From Phytoseiulus persimilis (Eukaryota > Arthropoda > Arachnida > Mesostigmata > Phytoseiidae), in NCBI GenBank assembly GCA_037576195.1, contig CM075101.1, positions 24,242,001 through 24,306,000 of the forward strand: DNA of 64,000 bases, written 5' to 3'. Of this stretch, positions 48,801 to 61,787 are shown piece after piece; position 1 is the stretch's first letter, and every line of letters starts with the position of its first letter. Below the pieces are notes generated by a model. The model was not told where the DNA came from. It saw nothing but the letters and a program-made list of their open reading frames with translations, and searched no databases. The position numbers were made by a program, and so were the translations under genes.

Positions 48801-49791
48801 AGGCAAATCCAGAGGATACGGGGCTTCCAGTCGATTTAATGAAACGACGCAAGTTTGTCTTGGAAGTGATGCTTGTGTAACCGGTGCCGGTCGAATGGTG
48901 GTCACTTCTCTCGAAACCTCTATCCGACCGAACGTCTTCGTCCCTGAGGTGGGGAGGTCATACTCAGAAAACGTCGTTCAGTGATTGAACATCTCGCTGG
49001 TAACCCTCGAGGGAGCTCCCCGAGGGGCCTCTGGGAGATCCGTGCAAGCAGTTACCTGCTGAAGGGCAGGGGAGGAGCTGAAAAGGAATCGTGGAGATTC
49101 AACCCATGACTTTCGGATTCTGCCTTGCTTCACAGGTTTTTCCCTTCTATTCGAAGCCAGAGCCCGGAAGGTGCATTATGGCATAGAAATCACTGCTCGA
49201 GTTCGGGCATCCCAAAGGCTGAAGAGATGGATAGGTTTTTGAGGGAATCGTCTCTCCGCTCTCGGTGGACGGTGATTGAAGACTTGCTGGTTGATTTTTA
49301 GCACGCAGACGGTCACGCGATAGTGTGTGTTCGACCATCGTAGCGTGTCTCTGACGATGCTCTTTGTTTGCTCTCAAGATTGCTTTTCCACGTCCGGTAT
49401 CAAGGCCGCCGATCCTGAAATTAGTGGTTCTCCGAGCGCTAATGCGGGTGTGATGGCTAGTGTCTGATTGCACGAGCTAAAAAAGACTCGATGCATATTT
49501 GATTACTTTTTAGTATCAGGAATGAAGGAAACCCCTGCTTTCCAGAAACATTCTCAAGCGGAGCTCGAGTTTCAGCACACTGTTTTTCCGTTCGCGGATC
49601 GATCGTTCGGATAGACCAAACAGAACCGAAAACCTTGAGCGTGCTCATGGTTAAAATTCAATGCGGAATCGAGCGCCCTCTGGTCGGACCAGCAGAAGCG
49701 ATTCTGTTTTTGTGAAAGTTCCGTTTTTCGGGATTTCCGATTGTTCGAGAAGCTGAGCTGCTCGCGCCACGGGGTCCACCCGTCCGGAGCG
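45813..49791. other. Intergenic, no gene seen
   Basis: Only short frames on both strands. A minus frame of 126 codons (47471-47851) has a protein-like stretch (PFDPESQLLSIPSSG) but no splice partners or family. Confidence 0.4.
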
Positions 49792-50522
49792 CGTCAACCC
49801 GGCCCCGGCGTCAACCCGGCCCCAGCGTCAACTCGGCCCCGAGGGCCGGATTATTCTGATTCGAATGAGCGGAGCATCTGATTGAGCGTAGCGAATCCAT
49901 CTGGTCTTTCGTTCGGTATCATAAACGTGACACATCAGCAGAGGGGAGCTCATGGTTCCCTGATGTCATTCCCAGCTGCATTCAGATGCTGGCTCAGGTA
50001 CAGTGAAACTAACGGGGAGACAATCTTGTCCCCGAGTTTGCGAGCAGAAAGACTTTGGATCTCAATTACGCGCCCATGGTTTTTCGGCGTATGAGACAAC
50101 GAATTCTCGGAGGATGCCTCTCAAGTCGCCTCCTCCTATTCGGCCAAAGAGTTACCAACTCTCGAATGGTGCCCGCTATACGATAGGGAGTCCTAAGAAA
50201 CAAATAAAATTCCTTAACACGGCCTGTTTTCGAAGAACTTGATCAGGCTACCTTCTGCGATGCATCTTCCGCTTATCTGACAGTGCTGCGTCAGATTTTG
50301 GAACCATGGGCTGACAATTATCTAAGATTGATGCCAGTTGATCAGTACTTCTACAATGAAATGACACGACTGCGAGATTCCCATGCGAGATCAAGGGGAT
50401 CCGCCACCGATAAAAACCAACTTTTGTTTATTCGTTCGCTTTGATCAGCTACTTTTCCGAGAAAGCGGCTCCCGGGGCCGGGTTGACGCTGGGGCCGGGT
50501 TGACGCCGGGGCCGGGTTGACG
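49792..50522. mobile_element. Foldback element, 731 bp, 49-bp inverted ends built from 17-bp repeats
   Basis: The left end 49792-49840 holds three consecutive 17-bp copies of CGTCAACCCGGCCCC plus two variable bases. The right end 50474-50522 is its reverse complement with a single mismatch in 49 positions. The interior (49843-50473) has no notable open frame. No target-site duplication is apparent beside the ends. The near-identity of the arms compared with the diverged surroundings suggests a recent or actively homogenised insertion, or a structural constraint on the hairpin. Confidence 0.88.
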
Positions 50523-53500
50523 TGTACCGCCACCAGTCGGAGGATGTTTCCAACGCCCTCTCATTATGTTCGGAAGATTGTTCCCGCAGATTCGTTCATC
50601 TTGACTCGCACATGCAGCGCCGCTCGAGTGAGCGAGGATGGGATTCCATCTCGAAAGATGGTCTTGTTAGGTTCACGGCTGTCCTACAGAGTCGTAGCAA
50701 AAAGTTTCGGCTATCAGCAGGATCCTGGAGAACAGTGCCCGGATTCGCTTCGCTCTTTCGGGCCTTCCCGAACCCCACCATCAACACTGACAGCGTTTCC
50801 GGCAATTAGGATAAGCCTCGAGACAAATGTTGTGTGTGTTCGCCCGGTTTCAAACTCACCCAGAGGAGTGACTTTTACACCAGGGTGGACCACGATCACA
50901 GTTTCCGAGAAAAATGAACACCGTCGAACACATCAACTGTTTGACGTGCAATAGTCGTCGCTCGTGTGTTGGGACACTGTCCGATTGTTTTCCTCCCTGA
51001 AGGATTCCTCTGATAGTTCCGAGAATAGGTGACCGCGCTTTTTCCATGGTTGTTGTTCCATCGGTTGCGCGTCGGTCTAAGATATCCTCAGCGGAACATC
51101 GAAGAACGGTGATCGATTCCGAACCCACGGCCCTCGGCACTATTCCTCCGAGGCTGCAGTGCATTGCGTCGTCATGTCAAACTCGGGTTAAGAGGACGTT
51201 CCTGGAGGGTAACCTGAAACTCTTGCCCGCGATTCGATCATTGTTCGAAAGGAGGGGCGAATTCTTCAAATGATACGGGCGACCATGAGAGGATTGCTTC
51301 TATCCCGAGGGCAGAATGTTCGGACAGCCTTCCTGCGAGTTCGTTTTCCACCGCCGAGCGTACGAGAAATCAAGCTTTTTGTCAGAGAGAGATTCTCCAC
51401 CCGAGAGCGAGTGATGATAGCAACCATCTGTTTGACTGTTCCGTTGGTTTCACCGTTCTCCACTGAGCAACCGTCTGAAATGAGGAAGTTTCGACGTCGG
51501 CTGAGTCGACAAAGCAACCTAGGAATCTGCGGAGGAACTGAGGTATCTACAGGAATCCAATCTCTGTCCAGGTCCGTAGTTTTGGCGGGGAGAACCTTCC
51601 GACTTGAACTTTCAACATCCTTCCGGAGTGCGGATAAGCTTGCTGTCTAACTTTCGCATTCGGGACCATCCGTCGAATGGTATCATCCGATTCATTATAA
51701 GTTGGGATCGACACTCGCGAAATGCGACAAGTTTCTCCGGACGCTACATGCTAGAATGAGCTTGTAGCCCCCGTTGACGTTGTACTCTTGGTGAACACGT
51801 GACTGGCTGGCAGCGTGACAGACTTGGTAGATGCTTGAAAAGTTGGAAAAACGTGGACGCAGTAACGGTAAACAGCGAGAAAGCGGCAACGTGGCGAAAA
51901 CAGATCATGCCACATTCCAGACCTCCGCAGAGTTGTTGCACGCCCCGATTTCTGACAGCTCCCGCAGCGTGCTTTCGTATCATCCGAGCTGCAACTCTGA
52001 CTCTCAGTCTGACGGGATGAAAGGAGGAAGATACGATAGTGAGTCTCGACTTCTTGAATTCAGAACCCTCCGTTCCGTAGTCATTCGTTCCTGGGATGTT
52101 GTCCAAGATACCACTGCGTAGGAGGATTGAGAGAGCGTGACTCAATCCAGTCTGCGGCCCCTGGAAAAATTCCGTAGAAACATGGGCACCTCAAACAGCC
52201 AACTATCCGAGGATCTGGTCTGCGCCCGAGGGTATCACACCGGAGTTTGATGCCGGCGGAACGCAGTGTATTCTCACAAACAGTCCATGCGAATCTTCCG
52301 CGAATCTGCCAAGTTAAGGGAGCCTCTGAACAATCTCGTCATTAGCTTCCGAGTTCACATGTCAACGAACCACACATGACTGCGTAGAAGCTGTAGATTA
52401 TCCCGGAATACTAAGAGATTCAATTACAAGGGAATCATTAAGGAGAAACGGTGCTCACGACTCGCATCATGGCGAGGCGATTCAGAATTTTTGTACGGAA
52501 GAGGGGAGTAATGAACGAGGCTCCCTCACTCCGGCGGCTCCCATTCTGCGTCGGTATGAAGCCACTACGCGGTCGCGATTGACTCCTTGACATATGAAGT
52601 GGATTGCCGCACTTTCTGTTCCAGAACTGCCGGAGGAAACCCACTAAAGCTGTTAAACTTGGCTCCAAAGTGGAACACCCTCGCTGAGCGAGCTTTGCTG
52701 ATTACGACAGGAGTAACTCCACCGCTGCGGAATCTCATGACTGTGGGACAACCATTGTGATAATATGCCTTTCGTTGTGTGACGTGTGTCACGCGACTTG
52801 GCTATATCCATGGCAAGAAAACGATGCTTCCAACGTTCGCCAAGAGCGAATTGCTTCAGGAGCCCGCTCGAGCTCGTCCCGTTCATATCAATCGCCTCTT
52901 TCGCGATGCTCTGGGTTCCTCCTCTCCCACTGAATCGTTCAGGGCTCCTTCACTTGTCAGGCCCTCCCGGGAAGAGAACGGAGTCCAGGTTATGAGTGGG
53001 AGCGCTGTTTGATATTCAGAGATGATTGCCGTGGAGCTTCCAATTCTTCGCATTCTTCGGGGCCTTGAAGAAAACCAAACGGACGAGCGCCGGTTCGATT
53101 GTTCCAGGGAGTCCCCCAGATAGCTTACGAACAGCCGGCTGACTTCCCTCTGGAGTCTTCGATCACAATTGAACCTCGTCCTCGGCGTGAGGAAAGCGGC
53201 ACCACTGGAGGCTTCGCTCTTTGGCCTAAATTCTCAACTCGGATGCGCGCGCAGTGAACGACGGTCCTACAGGTCTTGTCCGGTAATCGGATCGGTAATC
53301 GGAATCCGGCCACACTCGTCCTGGCATCCCACCACACCGTGCGGCAGAATGCAAGCCCGCGTACTCACTTACTTCACTCCCTCCATGATAAGACGTCTTT
53401 TCCCCAGAGCTCGCGAGAGACTTCGAGGCTAAGGCCCGGCGGCCGAAGCTGCAGTTTCCCTCGTTATCTTCGACATTCAGCGCCTTGGAAGGCGAGCCGC

Positions 53501-56500
53501 TCACAGAAAGCGAGAGAGAGTAGTACTTTTGCGTCACTCTCACTATTCCCGTTTTATTTTGCTCGGGTCGTTCCCGTTTTCGGTTGTTTGCCCGAAGATT
53601 GAGAGGTAACATCGTCCCGTTATTGGATAATACGGCTCCTCAAGTTGCACAGCGGGCTCTCGACTCCTGTCGGACCTGAACGGGCACCTTGCAGCAAATG
53701 TACCGTATTCTGAGGATTAGGCTCGTGTGTCAACGAGGACAAACTAGGAGTCGTTTGGTTGCAGCTGGAAAAGTTTGGGGATCAAGTTCGTCATCCCGTG
53801 GGGTAGTTCTCTGGAATCCCCCCGGAGTACTCAGGCAGGGACTCCTGGCTGAGTCCGCAGCGCACTGAATGAGTTGCGGAGCAACTCACACGATTCGTGC
53901 GTGAGTTTCGCGTGAAGAGCAGTCAAACTCTCGTTAACAAGAACAAGAGTTTCCATGAAGGCGCGTCTTAATGGCCTAATCCCTCGCGCATCCGATGCGA
54001 CAACGGATGAAATCTGCTTGCCGCGTCAGGTCCATCATCACGCTTCGAGTGAGAAGCATCTACTTGAATCATTGTGTCAGGCGAGCCTCGAGGGTCCTGA
54101 GCATCCACGGACTACAGCTTACTCTCTCCTCAACGAACAGCGCGTCGATGCGCTTTTCAGCGGCCACTCAACCAACCTTTCTGCGCGATGATTCGATCAG
54201 ATAAGAGGCGCCCTGACGTGTGATCCGAGCATGTCTGTTTCACCTGGGCCTTTTTCCGGAAGCCTCGATTCGGAGGTGTTTCCTTGGCCGTACAGCGAGA
54301 ACATCAGGCTGTGGGAGCATCTCCATTCGGGACTCCGAGATGCTCGAAGTTGAGAGCCTTTGGGGTCGAGGCCAACAAACGGTTCGCAACGCTCGCTCGT
54401 TACTTGGAATCCCCATCTCGGTTTCCATAACGAGGAAGCAAAACGGCCCTCGGGGAAATCGAGCAGGAGAACGAGGTCCTATCTTCTACGTTATCCAAAT
54501 TATATGTCAGTGAAAGAGTGCTACCGTGTCGTTTTCGGAGAACCAGCGTCCGGAAGCGTCCTGAATACACCCTCCACTCGAAGCCATCCACATGGGGCAA
54601 TTAGCGCCGCAATCGGTGAGACAAAGCCTGAGACCCAGCCACGTGATGCGGAAGGTAACGGATGGATGAATAGACGGTAGGATGGCCGCTTGGCGGCCAA
54701 ATAAATCGGAGCTCGTGATGAGAGAGAGGAATATGCAAATCGGGATCGGTCGAGTGATACACGTCGATCGATGAATAAGTAGCTCTGTTCGAATGAGAAA
54801 CGAATCGGATGCTTTCCGCTTAGTTGGTCTGTTGTGCTTACCCTCGATGCTTGCTTGATGACCTTGAGGAGGGAAGGGATAGGAGGGACGTACGTAAGTG
54901 GAGGAGGCTCAGTGAGTGCGTTCCGCTGCTGCTGAATTCCACTATGCCTGCACCGGGCTTTCTCGGGATATTTGTCCTCGTCAGAATGCCCTCTAGCCGT
55001 TTTCTTCCTCATTTCCACTCGCTCACGACTGCGAGTGCAGCGTCTGTAATGTATTGAACATTTGTCAATCCTGGGAACTTTTCACGGATGCATCAGCTGA
55101 GAGTGGGTTCACAGCACCGATTCGAGCCCTGTTCAAGTGTCTGAATGTGCTCCGAGAAGCTCCAGAGCAGTAGCAGGCGAACATCAGGTAGGAACTCGGG
55201 AGATCAAGGCGTTACTGCTTTCCCGGGTCCGGCAGCTGATCATATCGACAAACCATAGACGGAATACCTGATAGGAAAACAGTCCGAGCTCCCATGAATT
55301 GCTTCCGCTCTTTCGAGGATGCCCCCTTCTCCCCCGACACGACTCATTCTGGGGGCTGAAAGCAAAGTTAAGCTCAGCAGATGATGCTGCCGATCAACCC
55401 TGGCGGCATGTAGGCGTGAAGTGGCTTCGACTTCCGTCCCATCCGGTGTATCCAGCTATTCATCTTTTTTTTTCGCTGAAAGTCGGCCACCACTTGACTG
55501 ACTAGGCGTGGAGCGAGAGGAGACGCACCGGGTTGTGATGGTGAACGTACGTGACTATTTTTTCAAATTCGAGCAGTTTTAGCATAGAAGTCACGTCCAA
55601 AGTCAAAGAGGAGCAGACATGCCTTGACGTGAATCAATATCAAGGAATTTGCTCCTGCCATCCGCCAGCGGAACAATGCCTTCGCATATTTCACAGAGTT
55701 CTTCTCCATCGGATCCGACTCGCCAAACTATCTCAATCGATTTGGCTCTGCTCGAGCAGCACGAGTCGAGGGAACAAGCTCCCGAAAGCTCTCTTTCCAA
55801 AAAAGGCCTTCCCTCAAACTGGAGCACCGAGGATTCTTCGGAAAAAACTTGACGCTGGATACTGACAATCGATCGGTGAGGCTCGTGCGGTTCCGGGAGC
55901 TGGATTTCCAAGGACGTTGCCCTCGACGAAACTACTGTCTGATTGTCCATCAATTCATGAGCATGACATGGCTTTTTAGGACTTGTCCTTCGGAACACGG
56001 AGCCTGCTCAACGATGCATTCGGCTCTCGAACCTCGAGCGCAGGGCGGGAACCCCGAACTGATCGCAAACTCGGTCTCCGTCGTTCTGAGACAATGAACC
56101 ACGCCGTCGTTGATTGAGCGTTGAACGTTTTTTCGTTCGGTTTCTCGTCTCCCACCCTCGAGGCTATTATTCTGTTCCGAATGGAATCCGAAGCTGCTCC
56201 TCCAGGATCTCTCTGTTGCCCTAACTACGATCGGGCGCATTTCATTCCGAGCCCTCCGAACAATGACGAGGAGAAAACGTCTCCGAGGGTGCAGTTTCTC
56301 CTCGCCGAGCGCTCTGATCACAAAGCGCTCTGCGAATCCAGCGAGATATTCGGGAAAGTCCACATTTCACGGAACCTCCGGGAGCGTGCAGGTCTTCCAT
56401 AAAAAAATCGGCTCCCGTGGAATTTCACCGGCAGCGCTGCTGGTTCCTCCGACGCTTGGAGCAGTTCGATCAAGGAGGACTTCGGCGAAGTGTTGTGGAT

Positions 56501-58609
56501 CGGATTGCGGTCCCCGGCCGCATTTCTGCGGCAGACAAAGCGTGCGCACCTTCCCACTGCTCCAGCCTGGCCCTTCAGCCGAGCAGCCCAGAAAGTTCTG
56601 CCTCATGTACGAAAGAACCGTACAGACGAACCATTGTGCAGATGGATGCACCTGCAAGTTCCAGCGCGAGCGCGCCGGAGGACCTACGCGATAGAGGTAC
56701 TTTGGAGTCAGCTCGTCAGAAGTCTTCGCAGCTCCATCCTTCTTCTCATTGCGTTCACGCCACGAGTTGCGAGGGGACTCGAGCTGAGGGAGGCCGAGAC
56801 GCGACTTGCCTCCCCGGAGCTCGTTGTCTCCTCATTCATCTGAGTCACTTCGGAGTCACTGGCAGGTCTAACAGTGGAGGAACCAGCAAGCCCGGCAGGT
56901 CCATTTGCCGAGCATTCCAGTTTGTCAGTCCGTCCCAGGAGCTCAGTCCCGTTGTCCTGCTCGGCCAGACTATTTTTCTCGCCAGAAACTGAGCGGTATT
57001 TTCCGAGTACACGTCCGTCTCGCTGCCGGCTCTGCCACGAGGACAAGTTCAGGCAGAAGCGCTGACATCGACGACCGTTCAGTTCAGTTTTTTTCCTCAG
57101 CGCTGCCTCCTCCTGTGCCGGAATCGTGAGCTGTTTCCACTCACTTGTTCAACCGACTTTCTGGGACGCGCGATCGAATCGGGAGTTACTCGCACGCCGC
57201 GTGGACGCCAAACGCCTCACGCAATGATCGGCCAGAGCGAGCGGAGCTGAACTTTTCGCATCTCCACCCGAGGGTCTGCTCAGTGTGATTAGGCGGGAAA
57301 TAGGTCGGATCTGAATGTGCAATGCCAGAAGACGGGCAACAGAGATTGTTCGGAAGAATATATCGCAGCGTCAGTAGAGAATCGCGCTCTGTGCACCGGA
57401 AGACATCCGGTGGGAACCTATTCCACGAAAAGTCTCCGAATCACCGTCATCAAAGCTCAAGTTGTGCCTCCCACGGTCGATGTGCATGCTGTTTGCGCGG
57501 AGCGATCGGAAATAACCAGAGTTGGCTACTAGTTTGAAATGCGAACATCCAATAGCTCAGATCCGAGACTCCCCGAGTCATGAGAAAAGTTTCTAGGTCG
57601 CTTGAAGGTCTACAACTCATGATCACGAGGAAGTTTACAAGGGTCGATGCTCCTCCAAATGCAGCCGGAAACATAAGAATTCTTTACGCGCGGAACAGTC
57701 TCGGAAGCGAGACCCGCTTGGAAGCTCGAAGGCCGCCCGCTCACTCAACAAGTGGGGTTTGTTGTCCCTTTCCATTTCCCTTTCCTCGTCAGTGGGGAGC
57801 GTGGATTCTGTCCCAAGATCCAACTCAGAGCCTCTCACATCACGAGCGCCAATCGGCGTGGCCTGTAGGAAGGAGTTGGTCCCTGAAGGAAGTTGCAACT
57901 TTCCCACTGTGTCTCAAACACGAGCCTTGAAGCCCGTTTCCGCAGCGCAAATCTCTGGTTGAAACGGCTCTGCGGCTCGAGGGATATATTTTCGCTGGTT
58001 TGGCAGGATTTTGTGGACGACTCTGAATCAGAAAGTACGGTGCAATGTGACTCTCCATGATGGGCGCGTAGTTCCCTTAGTTGGCGGTGGCGTTATCGCT
58101 GGAGGCCTGGCTAGTGCAAAAGGAACACGGATACGTGCACTCAACGCGTCTAATGCTTCCAAGTGCTGCATTCGAAGTTCCCAGTTCCCTCCGAGCGTCC
58201 AGCGTACTCGAAACAGGGCGAATACTGAGCTCCCCTGTGGAAAAGCCAGGAATGGACACTGCTTCAGCGGAAAAACGAACTTCCAGAGCAACGATGTGAT
58301 CTCTTGAAGTGCCAACACTCGGAACAGATGGTGTTTCCACTCCCGTTATTTTTTTCCGTTTTTCGTTTCCGTCGTACGATGTAGTAAAATCACCTGGTGT
58401 CACTAACCCGACTTCACAAACCCGGCATTGTTCGTCGCCGACGGACTTGGTCCGCCGCAACACGGATTGAAGCACGCCATTGATACTTCCACAAACCGTC
58501 GGAATAGACGAATTCCATCCTTGATCGTAGCCTGTCGAAGAGTGAGCGTTCCGATCGGCTGACCCCGCGTTTCAAGGAGGACGGGACGCCAACAGGACCC
58601 GAATCGAAA
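50523..58609. other. No assignable gene; frames open on both strands between 55.6 and 57.1 kb
   Basis: Between 55603 and 57046, several frames of 110-191 codons are open on both strands (for example 56417-56992 + and 55950-56363 minus). GC-rich sequence with few stop codons explains much of this. A + segment at 55676-55852 (MPSHISQSSSPSDPTRQTIS...) looks the most protein-like. None has a family match or a complete set of splice sites. Confidence 0.35.
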
Positions 58610-58979
58610 ATGTACGGAGGAATGTACGGGTCTTCGGACTCGGGCCGAACACACAAGCATCAAAAACATCATCAACATCATGCAGCTCAGCCTCGGCAGC
58701 GTCAGACTCAGCAAAGCGGCTCTGTCTTCCTGTTAGGCCGTCGGGGGAATCCTCCGACGTCACCCCCCCCTTCACAAGAGCACCCTAGCTCCATAAACCA
58801 AAATGTCCCATCGGCAGCTGGAAGAAGTGTGGAGCTCTCCACGGATTCGAACCAAATGGCCGGCTCAGACAAAGACCTCGCAACGGGCGAAGTCCCTCGT
58901 CAGCAGCAACAATTTGGTTTTTTCGAGAGGATCGTGAACTTCGTTCGCAAGACCTGGATGGGCCTCACGGCATCAGAAG
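58610..58979 (+). CDS. Candidate first coding exon, His/Gln-rich N-terminus, unrecognised
   Basis: The ATG at 58610 gives MYGGMYGSSDSGRTHKHQKH, then a His/Gln-rich and Pro/Ser-rich stretch, then QQQQFGFFERIVNFVRKTWM and GLTASE. The donor is GAAG|GTATTT (exon end 58979, phase 1). The low-complexity N-terminus followed by an amphipathic FFERIVNFVRKTW helix is typical of a real eukaryotic N-terminus. A phase-compatible but weak acceptor at 63202 (GAGTACAG) would join VGLVGFLAATCIGVICLYAP, a membrane-like segment. I do not recognise the protein and cannot place its remaining exons, which may lie beyond the window. Confidence 0.4.
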
Positions 58980-61055
58980 GTATTTATTCCCCGCGGGAAA
59001 TAAGTGTGAATACTCAACGAAAACGTATCAGAAAGACAGGGACGCCCGATTGGGAAGGAAACGAAACTCGCATCCGAGGAATGAATCTGGGGAATGGAGG
59101 AGGATTGGGAAGGACTGGTTGACAAAAGGAGAACAGCCCTGAATAGAGCGGGAGCAAAGCCATGAGCCAAAGGCTCTGGTTACATTTTGGAGGGTTTGTT
59201 TTCGCTTCCGGGCCTCGGAAGCTTTCCAGGGGCTCCCGAATCAGATTGAGCGTTCGGTTTAAGAGGCTTTTTTACTGTAGATGTCGTGGCTGACGACAAC
59301 GACAGCGCTGGCCTCCGCTGTGATTGCCGAGAGCATTTTGCAAGCTCGGCCGTTTGGACAGCTGGCTGACTGACTGAGAGCAGGCCCTTCGGATGCTGCT
59401 CAACGGGTCGGGTGACCGCTGGGAGGCTAATTTGCGCAAGGCCAAATGAGATAATGTGTTGTCGGTCGACATCAGCGGGCAAAACCTTCTGTGCGTTTGT
59501 TGCGTGTGTATGTGAGTTGACAGCGATGTTTCGCTCCCCTCCGCGCGTGAGATGAGCTGTGAGCTTTTGTAATCTTTTTAGCTTTCCACGTCCGTCCTCC
59601 TTCCGCTGACCGCATCGAGGTCAACGGTTGACGCTGTCGCCGTCGCCCGCCGTCTTCGTCGTTGCTGTTGACCGGCTCCAAGTCCTGCTCTTATGCCTAA
59701 TGTTCTCTGGAATGTTTCAAGACCTTTGACTTTGCGCGAAGGGAGAACTTTTTTCGCCTGGACAGCCGACCCGAAAGGAATTCCGACTTTGGACGGTAGC
59801 TGCGGCTATGACCACAAAGACAACGACCACGAGGTCGTCGGCAGCCGCCGCTAGAGCGACGATAAGAAATTTCATGACCTGAACTGGGTCGAGACGGCTC
59901 GTTCAGGCCGCGAACTGACGCCCTGTTGGATTAGATCGGCGAAAGCCATTTTTATTTACGTTTTTGGTGACTCATCAAGTGTCTCCATCTTCTCAGTCTG
60001 GTCAAAACTGGATCTCGTATGCGCATAAAGAATGCGGCTCATGAATGACAGAAATGACACTCCTCCTCTCTCTTGTGGGCGATTCAAGCGAATGCGATGC
60101 GATCACATGGAGTGGCAATGAAGGCAGGCCGGATACGCGCGTGCACAGCACGCCAGCCTTCTTGGAAAGGAAATGCGTTCTTGCGTTTCGTTGTCTTACG
60201 AGAGGGGACTCTCGGACGCGCAGCGAGTATAGGGAGATATCAAGATTATTCCTAAAAATTCAGCCGACCACGTCTCGCATCGGTGCCATCAAACGTTTTT
60301 AACCTCACAGCACCGTATTTCCTCATTCTTCTTCAACGTCTCTCCTCCCCTTGTACCGAACCCCATGCTTCCTCATCTCGGCCAATTCCGTTCCCCATGG
60401 GAACGACGAAACGCGAGGAACTGTTTCAACGGCGGCGTCGTTGAGGGCTTGGGAGTATGGGCGTATGTCGGGTCTGGGAACAGAGATCATGAGCGGCCAT
60501 GCAGCTTAAAATCCTTCTGCCAGAGAGGAAATACAGATTGCTATTGTTCCGCGTGTACCATTCAACGTCCGGCTCTGTCACCGTCCCCCAGCGGAGAACC
60601 CGAGGCAAGAACCGACGAGCGTAATGGAGGAGATCTCACGAAGGCTGCTGCTCTGATTTGGGCAGAAGCAGCGTCACGGAGTTTCGTCATCTGAATTCGG
60701 CCATGGGGAGGGGGGGGGGGAGGAGTTTTGAAGGTCACAAGACACATTCCAATTCATGAACAGCAAAAGTATCGGGGGCAGGGCGCTTTCCAGAACGCGG
60801 AATCGCGTTCAACGTCCGGAGCGGAGCTACGGTTCTCTCGGATCTCAAATGCATCTGGGTCACAGAGTGGAAATAACTCTGGGAGGTGGTACCCTCCGAT
60901 GGATGGGATTACATTGAATCCGCTCTAGTCACGAAGAACCGATAGAGCCGCACCGCGGACTCTTCCCGAGGTGTTTGAGCAGGAATCAGCCTGACTAAGG
61001 CCGGTTTGATTGAAGCCTCGTACTAGAGCAGAGAACAGAACTTTATGTAACACCC
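58980..61055. other. Probable intron/intergenic, no gene seen
   Basis: Short frames only. A run of 12 or more G interrupts the sequence at about 60707-60720. Confidence 0.4.
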
Positions 61056-61787
61056 TCACTGCATTAGAAAATTCAGGAGCTGGCAACTCCCGCCATTCGT
61101 TCGTTCGAGCTGGTATATGCTTTGTTTGTTATGATCACTCACTGGAATGAGAGCGTTGGGGCGTCCGAAATTACAAAAGTTTCGAGTGCGACAACGCCGG
61201 CTCGGGAGGAAAGCAGACGCGTCCGCCGGGAAGAGCTTCGTACGGGGCGCTGACCGAAAGGTTGAGGAGAATCCTCGAAAGTTCTCAAAACGTGAACTTC
61301 TCCCGCTCTGCACTTCCTTGATTGCTCCAGCCGAATTGCCTGATTCAAGTGTGTGCGCTAGGCTACTCCTGTTCCAACAGTTCGATTGCTCATTACCCCG
61401 AGATGTGGCGATGCGTGGAAGACTTTTGCCCGCCAAGGAGCGAAGGGAAAGACGAGATTTCGGTTCGATGCTTGGAGACGGACGATTTCGCGGTAGAAGT
61501 GCGATCGAGTCGAAGTGACAGTCGAGTTGGAGCTCGGTCGGTTCGGTGATGCAGCCTGGAAAGGGGGTGGTACCGCTGGAGACGGAATCTTTATGACGGA
61601 TTCCCACCGAATGAAAACTCCCGAAAATCTTGAATGGATCCGCGGCCATTGGTGAAAACGAGCTTTTTGCGAAAAAGCCTCCGACGCTGCATCGGCATTC
61701 CGCTCGAGAAGATAACGACTTTCCACATTGAAACAAATCCCTGTCGTTAATTTTGGTCTGTATGTAATTAACACGGAAGCGAGACAT
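61056..61787 (-). other. Long minus-strand open frame (243 codons), status uncertain
   Basis: The frame is rich in Ser, Arg and Pro and has no recognisable motif. A 138-codon minus frame (61358-61774) and a 123-codon + frame (61147-61518) overlap it, so low stop density rather than coding may explain it. Its length is unusual for chance at near-50% GC, so it is recorded. Confidence 0.18.

Noticed and set aside
56417-56992. 191-codon + strand open frame
   Set aside because: Several frames on both strands are open across the same GC-rich stretch, so low stop density explains it.
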